In this document: positions 1-7,679 of the stretch, piece after piece
How the letters are laid out: the number at the start of each line of letters is the position of its first letter
Position numbering within the stretch: the stretch's first letter is position 1
Assembly (NCBI GenBank): GCA_025463605.1
Contig: JAODAV010000004.1
Span: 1 to 64,000, forward strand
DNA from: Rhodoglobus sp.
Lineage (GTDB): Bacteria > Actinomycetota > Actinomycetes > Actinomycetales > Microbacteriaceae
Direction of reading: 5' to 3'
Length of the DNA: 64,000 bases
Translations under genes and position numbers: made by a program
Notes under the pieces: model-generated
What the model was told of the DNA's origin: nothing
The model's input: only the letters and a program-made list of their open reading frames with translations
Databases searched by the model: none

Positions 1-209
1 AACTCATCAACGACGAGACCGGCATCGCGACGGACACCGTCGAGCTGGACAAGTCGTTCACCGACGACCTGGACATCGACTCCATCTCGATGATGACCAT
101 CGTCGTCAACGCTGAAGAGAAGTTCGATGTGAAGATCCCCGACGAAGAGGTAAAGAACCTCAAGACCGTCGGCGACGCCGTCAGCTTCATCACCAGCGCC
201 CAGGGCTAG
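1..209 (+). CDS. acpP: acyl carrier protein, C-terminal part
   Basis: The 5' end is cut off by the window. The last 68 codons are visible, starting in frame at base 3. They contain the 4'-phosphopantetheine site as DIDSIS, with the modified Ser at codon 81-83; most ACPs have DSL here, so the residue after Ser is Ile. The acidic helix that follows (EEKFDVKIPDEE) is typical of ACP. AcpP carries growing acyl chains as thioesters for type II fatty acid synthesis in the cytoplasm. fabF follows on the same strand after 129 nt, matching the usual actinobacterial fabD-fabH-acpP-fabF order. Confidence 0.95.
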   Translation, partial: LINDETGIATDTVELDKSFTDDLDIDSISMMTIVVNAEEKFDVKIPDEEVKNLKTVGDAVSFITSAQG

Positions 210-245
210 TCGACGCAGGGCTTATCGATTCAGGGCTAGGACCGC
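201..245. repeat. 15-bp tandem repeat, three units, at the acpP stop codon
   Basis: Three 15-bp units begin at 201, 216 and 231, each with CAGGGCT at its start. Unit 1 holds the last two codons and the TAG stop of acpP; unit 3 repeats CAGGGCTAG exactly and unit 2 has CAGGGCTTA. It looks like tandem duplication of the gene terminus. No function is evident. Confidence 0.8.
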
Positions 246-338
246 ACGCCGCGGCTGGCCAGCCCCGCACTTGCTCGGCTGGCCATCCCGCAGGAACCTC
301 AGTGGGCTCACTACTGAAAGCTCAAACAGGAACGTGAA

Positions 339-1574
339 ATGACCAAGAAGATCGTTGTTACCGGCATCGGCGCCACCTCACCGCTCGCTGGCACCGCACC
401 CGAATCCTGGGCTGCGCTCCTCGCGGGCGAGTCCGGCGCTCGCACCCTCGAGCACGAGTGGGTGGCGCAGTACGACCTCCCCGTTACGTTCGCAGCGGAG
501 GCGAAGGTTCGCCCCGAGGAGGTGCTCGAGCGCGTCGAGTCGAAGCGCCTCGACCCCTCCAGCCAGTTCGCCCTCATCTCCGCTCGCGAGGCCTGGGCCG
601 ACGCGGGATCCCCCGACGTCGACCCCACCCGCGTGGGCGTGGACTACTCCACCGGCATCGGCGGACTGTGGACGCTTCTCGACGCGTGGGACACGCTGCG
701 CGAGAAAGGTCCTCGGCGCGTGCTGCCGATGACGATCCCCATGCTGATGCCGAACGCCGCGGCCGCCGCGATCAGCATGTCGATTCCGTCGCGCGCCTAC
801 GCGCGCACCGACGTTTCGGCGTGCGCGTCGAGCACCGAAGCCATCGCGAACGCCTACGCCCACCTGCAGGCCGGCCTCGCCGATGTCGTCATCGCGGGCG
901 GCACTGAGGCTGTAGTGCATCCGCTTCCCATCGCGGCGTTCGCGTCCATGCAGGCGCTCTCGAAGCGCAACGACGACCCGGCCACGGCATCCCGGCCCTA
1001 CGACGTGTCGCGCGACGGATTCGTGCTCGGCGAGGGTGCCGGAACCGTCGTGCTCGAGACCGAAGAGCACGCCCTGGCCCGCGGCGCCCGCATCTACGCG
1101 GAACTGGCCGGCGGATCGGTTACGAGCGACTCGTACCACATCACCGCTCCCGACCCCGAAGGGTCGGCGGCCGCGCGGGCCATGATCGCGGCGATCGAAC
1201 AGGCCGGCGCAACCCGTGAAGACGTTCGCCACATCAACGCGCACGCGACGAGCACTCCGGTCGGTGACATCGCCGAGTACAACGCCATGCTGCGCGTCTT
1301 CGGCGACCACCTCCCCAACATCGCGGTCTCGGCGACGAAAGCGGCGACCGGTCACCTACTCGGAGGCACCGGCGCCCTCGAGGCGATCTTCACGATCCTC
1401 GCGCTGCACCACCGCACGGCTCCCCCGACGATCAACCTCACCGAGCAGGATCCGGAGATCAAACTCGACGTCGTCACGACGCCGCGCCCGCTCGGGGACG
1501 GTCCGCTGCTCGCGCTGAGCAACTCGTTCGGCTTCGGTGGGCACAACTCGGTTGCGGCGTTCAGGAGCTACTAG
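339..1574 (+). CDS. fabF: beta-ketoacyl-ACP synthase II
   Basis: This condensing enzyme extends acyl-ACP with malonyl-ACP in type II fatty acid synthesis. The protein has 411 residues, a normal length. The thiolase-fold catalytic triad is visible: Cys162 in DVSACASS, His302 in INAHATSTP and His339 in ATGHLLGG, with the conserved Lys at 334 in SATKAATGH. The C-terminal NSFGFGGHN signature is present. An AGGAA ribosome site lies six bases before the ATG. It follows acpP and is probably in the same operon. Its stop overlaps the stop of the convergent SRPBCC gene by 4 nt. Confidence 0.97.
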   Translation: MTKKIVVTGIGATSPLAGTAPESWAALLAGESGARTLEHEWVAQYDLPVTFAAEAKVRPEEVLERVESKRLDPSSQFALISAREAWADAGSPDVDPTRVGVDYSTGIGGLWTLLDAWDTLREKGPRRVLPMTIPMLMPNAAAAAISMSIPSRAYARTDVSACASSTEAIANAYAHLQAGLADVVIAGGTEAVVHPLPIAAFASMQALSKRNDDPATASRPYDVSRDGFVLGEGAGTVVLETEEHALARGARIYAELAGGSVTSDSYHITAPDPEGSAAARAMIAAIEQAGATREDVRHINAHATSTPVGDIAEYNAMLRVFGDHLPNIAVSATKAATGHLLGGTGALEAIFTILALHHRTAPPTINLTEQDPEIKLDVVTTPRPLGDGPLLALSNSFGFGGHNSVAAFRSY

Positions 1575-1975
1575 GCGAGGTACGGGTCCAGTCGGTCCAG
1601 GCAGTCGTTCCACCCCTGCAGGTGGTTGTCGCGATCGTCGTCGGTGCGGAAGCGCTCGTGAACGATCGTTAGTGCGGTGCCTGTTCCTGACGGCGCGAGC
1701 GTGACGCTGACAAGCGTCTCCTCGTCGTCGCCGTCCCAGCGCCAGGTCTGCACGAGGCGATCCGGCTCGTCGATGCTCACGAACTCTCCCGAGACTCCCA
1801 TGCCGCTGACCTCGGAGGCGATGCGGTACCGCCCGCCGACCCTCAGGTCGACCTCTGCGGTCGTGTTCCACGCCCCCGGCCACATCCATCCGGCCAGTCC
1901 TTCCGCGGTCGTGAACGCGCTCCAGACGCGCTCTGGGGACGCCGTGAGCTCCCGCTCGACTCGCAACTCGGTCAC
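1571..1975 (-). CDS. SRPBCC (AHSA1-like) domain protein
   Basis: A 134-residue single-domain START/AHSA1-like protein. It starts with the family pattern of short beta strand then ASPERVWSAFTTAEGLAGWM, and continues with GGRYRI and the C-terminal GWNDCLDRLDPYL helix. These helix-grip proteins bind hydrophobic ligands or act as small-molecule responsive partners; the ligand is unknown. The ATG overlaps the stop of the upstream ArsR gene (ATGA), so the two are translationally coupled. ArsR-SRPBCC pairs are a common actinobacterial arrangement. The gene is convergent with fabF. Confidence 0.85.
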   Translation of the reverse strand: MTELRVERELTASPERVWSAFTTAEGLAGWMWPGAWNTTAEVDLRVGGRYRIASEVSGMGVSGEFVSIDEPDRLVQTWRWDGDDEETLVSVTLAPSGTGTALTIVHERFRTDDDRDNHLQGWNDCLDRLDPYLA

Positions 1976-2304
1976 TGATTCTCCTCCAGGTACGTTTCGA
2001 GCGCATCGACGCGCGTGTTCCAGAACGCCTCCTGCTCAGCGAGCCAATTGCTCGCGGGGCCGAGGGCCCGAGGAACGATCGCGCAACTGCGCACGCGCCC
2101 CTGCTTGGTGGTGCGGATGATTCCTGCCGCTTCGAGCACGGCGACGTGCTTGCCCACGGCCGCGAGCGTCATCGTGAGGGGTTCACCGAGCTCGCTCACC
2201 GTGAGGCGCCCAGCGCGCAGCCGCTCCACCATCCGCCGCCTGGTGGGGTCAGCAAGTGCCGAGTAGACCGCGTCGAGACCATTTACCACAAAATTGTTTA
2301 CCAC
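1972..2304 (-). CDS. ArsR-family winged-helix regulator
   Basis: A 110-residue ArsR/SmtB-type DNA-binding protein. ALADPTRRRMVERL and the recognition-helix region LTMTLAAVGKHVAVLEAAG are typical. No CxC metal-binding motif is present in the DNA-binding helix, so it belongs to the metal-independent subgroup often paired with SRPBCC proteins. The start taken is GTG at 2304; an in-frame GTG at 2289 is an alternative. Both lie inside a cluster of TTTACC/GGTAAA half-sites, which suggests autoregulation of this gene and the coupled SRPBCC gene. Confidence 0.88.
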   Translation of the reverse strand: MVNNFVVNGLDAVYSALADPTRRRMVERLRAGRLTVSELGEPLTMTLAAVGKHVAVLEAAGIIRTTKQGRVRSCAIVPRALGPASNWLAEQEAFWNTRVDALETYLEENQ

Positions 2305-2312
2305 ACGGTAAA
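2282..2312. promoter_or_regulatory. candidate ArsR operator, three half-sites
   Basis: TTTACC occurs at 2282-2287 and again in the inverted repeat TTTACC-ACAC-GGTAAA at 2297-2312. The repeat covers both candidate GTG starts of the arsR gene. Location and symmetry suggest an autorepressor site; this is inferred, not demonstrated. Confidence 0.55.
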
Positions 2313-2359
2313 GTATTGCGGGAGCCGCAGCATCCCGTCAAGCAGTCCGTTCTGGCGCG

Positions 2360-2530
2360 TCAGGCGATGCGCCTGGCGTGAACCGGAATGCACCCGTCGT
2401 GAACGGTGCACTCGTCGTCGAAGATCCTGAGCTCGTCTTCGGTGACGAGACGCTCGAGCTGTTCGAGGTCGATGAGCGGCGGTGCCACCTCATCGACGAG
2501 GTGTTCCAGCTCCCGATGCAACGTATCCAT
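2360..2530 (-). CDS. small hypothetical protein, 56 aa
   Basis: A 56-residue acidic protein starting MDTLHRELEHLVDEVAPPL. It has a strong AGGGGAGGAAG ribosome site just before the ATG. The gene starts 11 nt after the stop of the DUF3145 gene, so the two are very likely cotranscribed. Near the C-terminus two Cys and two His are closely spaced (ECTVHDGCIPVH), which could bind a metal, but no known family is recognised. The larger reading frame running through upstream DUF3145 sequence in this frame is not the real start. Confidence 0.65.
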   Translation of the reverse strand: MDTLHRELEHLVDEVAPPLIDLEQLERLVTEDELRIFDDECTVHDGCIPVHARRIA

Positions 2531-2541
2531 GACTTCCTCCC

Positions 2542-3045
2542 CTAGCCGACCTTGTGCAACCACACGACTGCCGAATCCTGCCCGGCATGCCTGAAAGCCT
2601 CGAGCTCGTCGTCCCAGGCCTGCCCGAGGGCGAGTCGCAGCTCGCGGTGCAAGTCGATCGCGCTCGCGCCTGCGACCTCCATCGCGTACCGGATGCGGTC
2701 CTCCGGGATGACGACGTTGCCGACCGTGTCGGTCTGCGCGAAGAAGATTCCCAGATCGGGAGTGTGCATCCAGCGGCCGCCGTCGGTGCCGAGCCCCGCG
2801 TCTTCGGTGACCTCGTAACGCAAGTGCTCCCAGCCGCGCAGAGCTGACGCGAGAATGGCGCCGGTGCCGCGGGGGCCCTCCCAGTAGAACTCCGTGCGCT
2901 GGGCACCCTTGAGCACGGGCTGGGTATCCCAATCGAAGTTCACGGCGCGCTCGAGTGCGCGACCCGCGGCCCACTCGATGTGCGGGCACAGAGCACGAGG
3001 AGCGGAGTGCACGTACAGCACTCCGCGAGCATTCGATGCAGTCAC
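2542..3045 (-). CDS. DUF3145 family protein
   Basis: The core GVLYVHSAPRALCPHIEWAA followed by FDWDTQPVL is characteristic of DUF3145, a family of about 165 residues confined to Actinomycetota and of unknown function. The start is set at GTG 3045: GGAG lies five bases upstream, and this gives 167 residues, the normal length; an ATG further upstream at 3120 would add 25 residues not typical of the family. A 56-aa gene follows closely. A 210-nt spacer with two palindromes separates it from the divergent glycosyltransferase. Confidence 0.88.
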   Translation of the reverse strand: MTASNARGVLYVHSAPRALCPHIEWAAGRALERAVNFDWDTQPVLKGAQRTEFYWEGPRGTGAILASALRGWEHLRYEVTEDAGLGTDGGRWMHTPDLGIFFAQTDTVGNVVIPEDRIRYAMEVAGASAIDLHRELRLALGQAWDDELEAFRHAGQDSAVVWLHKVG

Positions 3046-3139
3046 GATAACTCCGTTCCGGTTGGGTGCGACTTCCCCATCGACCCGTGGAACGGATTCA
3101 CATGCATGACGTTTGTTCAATTGTGCGGCGAACCGCTGG

Positions 3140-3188
3140 GGCCATTATGGCCGATGCATGCGCCGAATGACAAGACTGTCATTCGGCG
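3140..3188. promoter_or_regulatory. two perfect palindromes in a divergent spacer
   Basis: GGCCATTATGGCC at 3140-3152 is a perfect odd palindrome. CGCCGAATGACA at 3161-3172 pairs perfectly with TGTCATTCGGCG at 3177-3188 across the 4-nt loop AGAC. Both flanking genes are transcribed away from the site, so it is not a terminator. It may be an operator pair or a 5'-leader hairpin of the glycosyltransferase mRNA. No T-run follows. Confidence 0.5.
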
Positions 3189-3255
3189 GGTCCTGACGAC
3201 GCTTCCTGCCAGTTGCGGTGCATACACTCGAAGGGATGGTCGAGACAGGGGCGAA

Positions 3256-4461
3256 ATGAGTACGACGATGCGCGTGGCCATCGTGAGCGACTTCTACCTC
3301 GACTACGTGGGCGGACTCCAGAGCTCCCTTCTGGAGCAGAAGGCCGCGCTCGAAGGCGCGGGGCACACGGTGCGGCTCGTTTCTCTCGCGCGCGAACCGC
3401 TCGGCGAGGTGCCGGGCGTGGGCCTCCAGATCCGTCCGGCGTACACCGTGCCCGGCGTCATCCTGCCGGTCGTGGCAGCCCGCCCCAGGCTTGTGGCGCG
3501 GCTGCGGGACTACCTGGAGCGCGAACGCATCGACGTCGTGCACACGCAGACCGAATTCGGGCTGGCCCACGCGGCCGCGACGGCCGCCGAGCAGCTGGCC
3601 ATCCCCGTGGTGCACACCGTGCACACGTTCTACTGGCAGAGCGTGGGCATCGGCCCCACTCTCGCGACCCCGATCATGCGGTTCGGCCTGGAAGACGCCA
3701 TCCAGCGCCCCATCCCGCGAGTGCGATTCGGCGACAGGGCATCAGACAACCTGCTGCGCAACCTCACCCTTGCGATGGCGATGCGCGCCGATTCTGTCGT
3801 ATCCCCCTCGGCGCACCAAGCGGATGACCTGCTCGCGGCCGGCGTCGGACGACCCGTCGTCGTCATCCCCAATCCCATCACGCGGTCTCGGAGCATGCCC
3901 CGGCTGCTCACGCGCGAACAGGCCGAGCACCCGCGGATCGTATGGGTTGCTCGCTGCGAGCCTGAGAAACGGCCCCTCGTCTTCGCGGAAGCGGTGCTCG
4001 AGGCGCTGGAGCGCAACGGTCGGCGATTCGGGGTGGACTTCGTCGGCGACGGCAGCGAGCTCGCGGCGCTGCGCAAGCTCGCGGAGGGGCATCCGGAGAT
4101 TCGCGTGCACGGCGGGCTCGACCACGACACCGTCATCGACCTCATGGATGCCGCATGCCTCGTGGCCCTCACATCCGTCGGGTTCGACAACCAGCCCATG
4201 ACCATCGCGGAAGCCTCGAGCCGGTACCGAGGCGTGCTGTATTGCGATCCGAAGCTGCGGGAGGGTCTCAGTCACTCCGGACACCGTGCCGCCTCCCCGG
4301 ATGCCTCGGCCCTCGCCGACGCGATCGTCGAACTCACCTCATCCCCCGATCTCCTACTCGAGCTATCGCTTGGCGCGCGGCTCGACAGTTCGACGTTCTC
4401 GGCGGCGGCCTATGTGGATCGCATCTCGAGCGTTTACACGGGCGCGAGCGCTCGAGCGTGA
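3256..4461 (+). CDS. GT4-family glycosyltransferase
   Basis: A 401-residue GT-B-fold retaining glycosyltransferase. The N-terminal Rossmann half starts MRVAIVSDFYLDYVGGLQSS; HTVHTFYW is the usual acceptor-side His motif; WVARCEPEKRP and FDNQPMTIAEA are the donor-site segments, where the second acidic residue of the E-x7-E motif is retained and the first is Asp. The ATG at 3256 is preceded by AGGGG. It probably transfers a nucleotide-activated sugar to a lipid or glycan at the inner face of the membrane; donor and acceptor are unknown. It resembles the second GT4 protein near 19.5 kb only at fold level. Confidence 0.85.
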   Translation: MSTTMRVAIVSDFYLDYVGGLQSSLLEQKAALEGAGHTVRLVSLAREPLGEVPGVGLQIRPAYTVPGVILPVVAARPRLVARLRDYLERERIDVVHTQTEFGLAHAAATAAEQLAIPVVHTVHTFYWQSVGIGPTLATPIMRFGLEDAIQRPIPRVRFGDRASDNLLRNLTLAMAMRADSVVSPSAHQADDLLAAGVGRPVVVIPNPITRSRSMPRLLTREQAEHPRIVWVARCEPEKRPLVFAEAVLEALERNGRRFGVDFVGDGSELAALRKLAEGHPEIRVHGGLDHDTVIDLMDAACLVALTSVGFDNQPMTIAEASSRYRGVLYCDPKLREGLSHSGHRAASPDASALADAIVELTSSPDLLLELSLGARLDSSTFSAAAYVDRISSVYTGASARA

Positions 4462-4477
4462 TTGGCACCGAGGTGGG

Positions 4478-5026
4478 CTATGCCCGCGTGACCTGCGCCG
4501 GACGTCCGCGCTTCGGCGGCTCGGTCGCGAGGCCGTAGGGATGCTCGCTCGCGAGTTGCTCGTCACAGCGGTCCAGCCACCTCACCTCCGCCTCCGCCGC
4601 GAGCACGAGTGATTCGACGATGAGCCTGCGCTCGGAGGATTCGGCGGAATCCTGCCGAGCGATCGTGCCGCGCGCGAACGTGCGCTCCAGCTCGATCACG
4701 GCCGCCGCATCCACACCGGGAAGCGTCATCGCGAGAACCACCTTCATCGCGAGATCGGCGCGCGCCGTCTCGCTCGTCGGCGTCGAGAACCACCTGCGCA
4801 CTTCGGCGGCGCCCGCAGGAGTGATCCTGAAGTACGTGTATCCCGCGCCGTCCGGCTGGATGCGTGCCGCAAGACGGTCCCGTTCGAGGCGCTCGAGGGT
4901 CTGGTAGACCTGCCCGACGTTGACCGCGCGCATCCCGCCCGTGCGTCGCTCGAACTCGAGACGCAACTGGTTGCCGTAACACTGACCCTGGTCGAGGATC
5001 GCAAGCAGACTCAGCCGGATCGACAT
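4478..5026 (-). CDS. PadR-family transcriptional regulator
   Basis: A 182-residue regulator with an N-terminal PadR winged helix (SLLAILDQGQCYGNQLRLEFERRTGG, then VYQTLERLERDRL) and a C-terminal vir-like helical dimerisation domain. PadR proteins are repressors that respond to small phenolic or cationic compounds. It starts 15 nt after the stop of the polymerase gene on the same strand and converges on the glycosyltransferase. A short imperfect palindrome covers the bases just upstream of its ATG. The effector and targets are unknown. Confidence 0.88.
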   Translation of the reverse strand: MSIRLSLLAILDQGQCYGNQLRLEFERRTGGMRAVNVGQVYQTLERLERDRLAARIQPDGAGYTYFRITPAGAAEVRRWFSTPTSETARADLAMKVVLAMTLPGVDAAAVIELERTFARGTIARQDSAESSERRLIVESLVLAAEAEVRWLDRCDEQLASEHPYGLATEPPKRGRPAQVTRA

Positions 5027-5027
5027 T

Positions 5028-5042
5028 GCTACACGGTATAGC
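5028..5042. promoter_or_regulatory. imperfect palindrome upstream of padR
   Basis: GCTACAC-G-GTATAGC matches at six of seven positions and ends one base before the padR start codon. It could be the autoregulatory PadR site. The short length and single occurrence make this tentative. Confidence 0.35.
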
Positions 5043-6718
5043 TATTTCGCCTGGCCGTAGTCGTCGACGATCGCGACCGTCAACGGGAAGGTCACGGGCA
5101 GGTTGCCGAACAGCAAGCGCCCCGCCTCGCCCGCCGCCTCGGAGAGTTCGACGGCGACTCGCTCGGCGAACTCGACCGGAGTGTGCACGACGACCTCGTC
5201 GTGCAGGAAGAACACGAGGTGCGGCGATTCGGTGAGCGGCCGGCCGACATCCAGTTCGTGCAAGCGGCGCCGGATGCTCGCCATCCAGCACAGCGCCCAC
5301 TCGGCGGCCGTGCCCTGCACGATGAAGTTGCGTGTGAACCGTCCCCACGCGCGGGAGCGCTCACGGGAGCGGGCCACCTCCGCGGGTGACACCGACTCGT
5401 CGTATCCGCCGCTCTCGCGACCGGGTGGCGAGCTGCGGCCCAGGCGAGTGGTGACGATCTCGCCGCGTTCGCCCGCGCGTGCGGCATCCTCGACCATTCC
5501 GATCGCCCTCGGGTAGGCCTTCGCGAGCCGGGGCATGAGGCGACCGCTCTCGCCCGTCGTCGCGCCGTACATGGCGCCGAGCATGGCGACCTTCGCCTGG
5601 TCCCTGGTCTCGACGGCGCCGCTCGCGACGATTCCCGCGTAGAGGTCCCCCGCTGCACCGGCCTCCGCCATGCCGCGGTCGGCGGACATGGCCGCGAGGA
5701 TGCGCGGCTCGAGCTGCGACGCGTCGGCGACCACCAGTTTCCATCCCTCGTCGGCGACGACGGCCCCGCGGATCTGGCGCGGAAGCTGCAGCGCTCCCCC
5801 GCCACTCGTCGCCCAACGGCCCGTGACGACCCCGCCCGGCACGTAGTCCGGCCGGAAGCGCCCATCCTCGACCCACGTGTCGAGCCAGTGCCATCCGTTC
5901 GCAGCGAGCAGGCGCGCGAGCTTCTTGTATTCGAGCAGTGGGGCGATCGCCGGATGCTTGAGCTGCTTGAGCTCCCACGACCGCGTCGACGAGACCATGA
6001 GTCCGGCGTTGCCGAGGGCCTTCAACACATCTGCGGGAGAATCCGGGTTGAGGTCGGGAGATTCGAGCAGTTCGCGCAATTCGCGCAATGTCTCCTGCAA
6101 TTTCGCCGGACGGTCACCCTCAGCGGGGCGCGGGCCGAGGATGCGCTCGAGGATGTTGTCGTGCACGTCCGCGCGCCACGGCAGCCCGGCGAATCGCATT
6201 TCCGCCGCGATGAGGGCGCCGGCCGATTCCGCGGCGAGCAGACGACTGATGCGCCCCGGCTCGGCGCATCCCGCGACCGCGGCTCGCTGGAGCGTGAACT
6301 CGGCGAGCGGGTCGGCATCGGATTCCGCCTCGTGCTCGGGCTCGAGGTCGAACAGGCCGGCCTCGATCAGGCCGCCGCCGGCCTCGCGGCGCTGGAGAGC
6401 TGCGGGTGGTGCGTCCCACGAGCTCTTCGCCGCCCGCGCGAGCGCGGAGTCTGCCGTGAGGGTCGAATACCGCAGGATCATGTGGCACAACCGCAGGTCG
6501 AAGCACCGGTCGACTCTCACTCCGGCGGCAAGAAGCTCCGGATACCAGCGGGACGTGTCATCCCACACCCACCGCGGGTGCGCCACCTCGTGCTTGACAA
6601 CGTACGCGGCAAGATCGTCGACGTACTCGATGCCGAGCGACCCGCCGTCGTCGCGCAGGCGCGCCGCCATTACCCGTGCGGCGGCTCCCGCGCCAACGCG
6701 AGCGAGAACGATGTGCAC
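5042..6718 (-). CDS. family A DNA polymerase (Pol I-like, short)
   Basis: A 558-residue protein of the class usually named bifunctional 3'-5' exonuclease/DNA polymerase in actinobacteria. Polymerase motif A is DASQLEPR with Asp332, motif B has Lys376 and Tyr384 in the RDQAKVAMLGAMYG segment, and motif C is LHDEVVV with Asp507 and Glu508. There is no 5'-3' exonuclease domain. The N-terminal 180 residues fill the place of the proofreading domain, but I see no DxE exonuclease motif there, so proofreading activity is doubtful. It is shorter than canonical PolA (about 880 residues) and must be a second Pol I homologue with an auxiliary, perhaps repair, role. Confidence 0.9.
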   Translation of the reverse strand: MHIVLARVGAGAAARVMAARLRDDGGSLGIEYVDDLAAYVVKHEVAHPRWVWDDTSRWYPELLAAGVRVDRCFDLRLCHMILRYSTLTADSALARAAKSSWDAPPAALQRREAGGGLIEAGLFDLEPEHEAESDADPLAEFTLQRAAVAGCAEPGRISRLLAAESAGALIAAEMRFAGLPWRADVHDNILERILGPRPAEGDRPAKLQETLRELRELLESPDLNPDSPADVLKALGNAGLMVSSTRSWELKQLKHPAIAPLLEYKKLARLLAANGWHWLDTWVEDGRFRPDYVPGGVVTGRWATSGGGALQLPRQIRGAVVADEGWKLVVADASQLEPRILAAMSADRGMAEAGAAGDLYAGIVASGAVETRDQAKVAMLGAMYGATTGESGRLMPRLAKAYPRAIGMVEDAARAGERGEIVTTRLGRSSPPGRESGGYDESVSPAEVARSRERSRAWGRFTRNFIVQGTAAEWALCWMASIRRRLHELDVGRPLTESPHLVFFLHDEVVVHTPVEFAERVAVELSEAAGEAGRLLFGNLPVTFPLTVAIVDDYGQAK

Positions 6719-6780
6719 GCTTCCATACTGCCGCTAACGGCAGACGGGTGCTCTGCATGCGCCCCGACCACCGCGCAGCG

Positions 6781-7611
6781 TCAAGCGTGAAGCAGTGACC
6801 CGTCTTTCCGGAGCACGTTCTTCTCGCCGGCCTCGATGGCGACAGCGAAGCGGTTCTGCTTCGGCGGGAGCGGGCAGTTGAAGTTGTAGCTGAAGGCGCA
6901 GGGCGGCAGCACGGCCCGGTTGAAGTCGAGCGTGATCGTGCCGTCGGGATTGGGGGCGAGGTACAGAAACCGGCCAACGCTGTAGGTGTCGACGCCGTTG
7001 GTGGCATCGGCGAACACGAGTTGCAGTGCGCGGCCCGCCTTGAACGCCGCGAGGTTGTAGTCGATGCCGTCGAGGGTGAACCTGATCTCGCCGGGGATGA
7101 CCTCTTCCCGTGTCGCGCCGTCGTCTTTGAGGTGTTCGAACCCCATCGTCGTGCCCGCGGGGTTCTCCGTGAAAGTCGCCGTGATGACCCAGTCGGGATT
7201 GTAGGGGTAGGCGTCGATCGACCCGAAGTCCCGGATGCCCTCCGACTGTGAATCCCACACGCGCAGGGCGTAGCCGCCCTCGGAGTTGGCGATCACGAAT
7301 CCGCTCACGGTGTCGCTGAACGCGATCTCGCTCGGCTCAGGGTCGTTCTTGCTGCGCACTACCGCGCTGCCATCGACGAGCACGCCGTCGACGACGATGC
7401 CCTCTGTTGCCTCTGCCGTCACCGTGAGCCCGTTCTCCGCGGGTGCCCAGCGACCGGGAACTCCCCAGATCGTCTGCTCGGCGTCCACCCACTGCGTGTT
7501 CACCAGGGCGAGGCTGCCCTTGGGCTGTACGACCGACTCCTCCCGGCGAGAGCGGTAGGTGGCGAGAAGGTCTTCCGGGGTCTGCGTCGCAACGTCGGTC
7601 ATGGCATCCAT
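6781..7611 (-). CDS. DUF1684 family protein
   Basis: A protein of up to 276 residues with the DUF1684 C-terminal core: DFNRAVLPPCAFSYNFNCPLPP is almost the family signature (N-P-P-C-A followed by CPLPP). The function of the family is unknown; members are cytoplasmic and common in actinobacteria. The first Met and the fourth Met are both possible starts; AGGGACC lies at a suitable distance before the first. The gene runs in the same direction as the flanking polymerase and CoA-transferase genes, but gaps of about 60 nt leave operon membership open. Confidence 0.85.
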   Translation of the reverse strand: MDAMTDVATQTPEDLLATYRSRREESVVQPKGSLALVNTQWVDAEQTIWGVPGRWAPAENGLTVTAEATEGIVVDGVLVDGSAVVRSKNDPEPSEIAFSDTVSGFVIANSEGGYALRVWDSQSEGIRDFGSIDAYPYNPDWVITATFTENPAGTTMGFEHLKDDGATREEVIPGEIRFTLDGIDYNLAAFKAGRALQLVFADATNGVDTYSVGRFLYLAPNPDGTITLDFNRAVLPPCAFSYNFNCPLPPKQNRFAVAIEAGEKNVLRKDGSLLHA

Positions 7612-7679
7612 TCTTGTTGGTCCCTCACACCAACAGCGTTCGACACGGAGTTATTTCACGCCGCTACCCCGCGGAGGGG

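Noticed and set aside
378-1355. Long reading frame on the minus strand inside fabF
   Set aside because: Its translation is Arg- and His-rich and low in hydrophobic residues, as expected of a shadow frame of a GC-rich gene; fabF is intact on the other strand.
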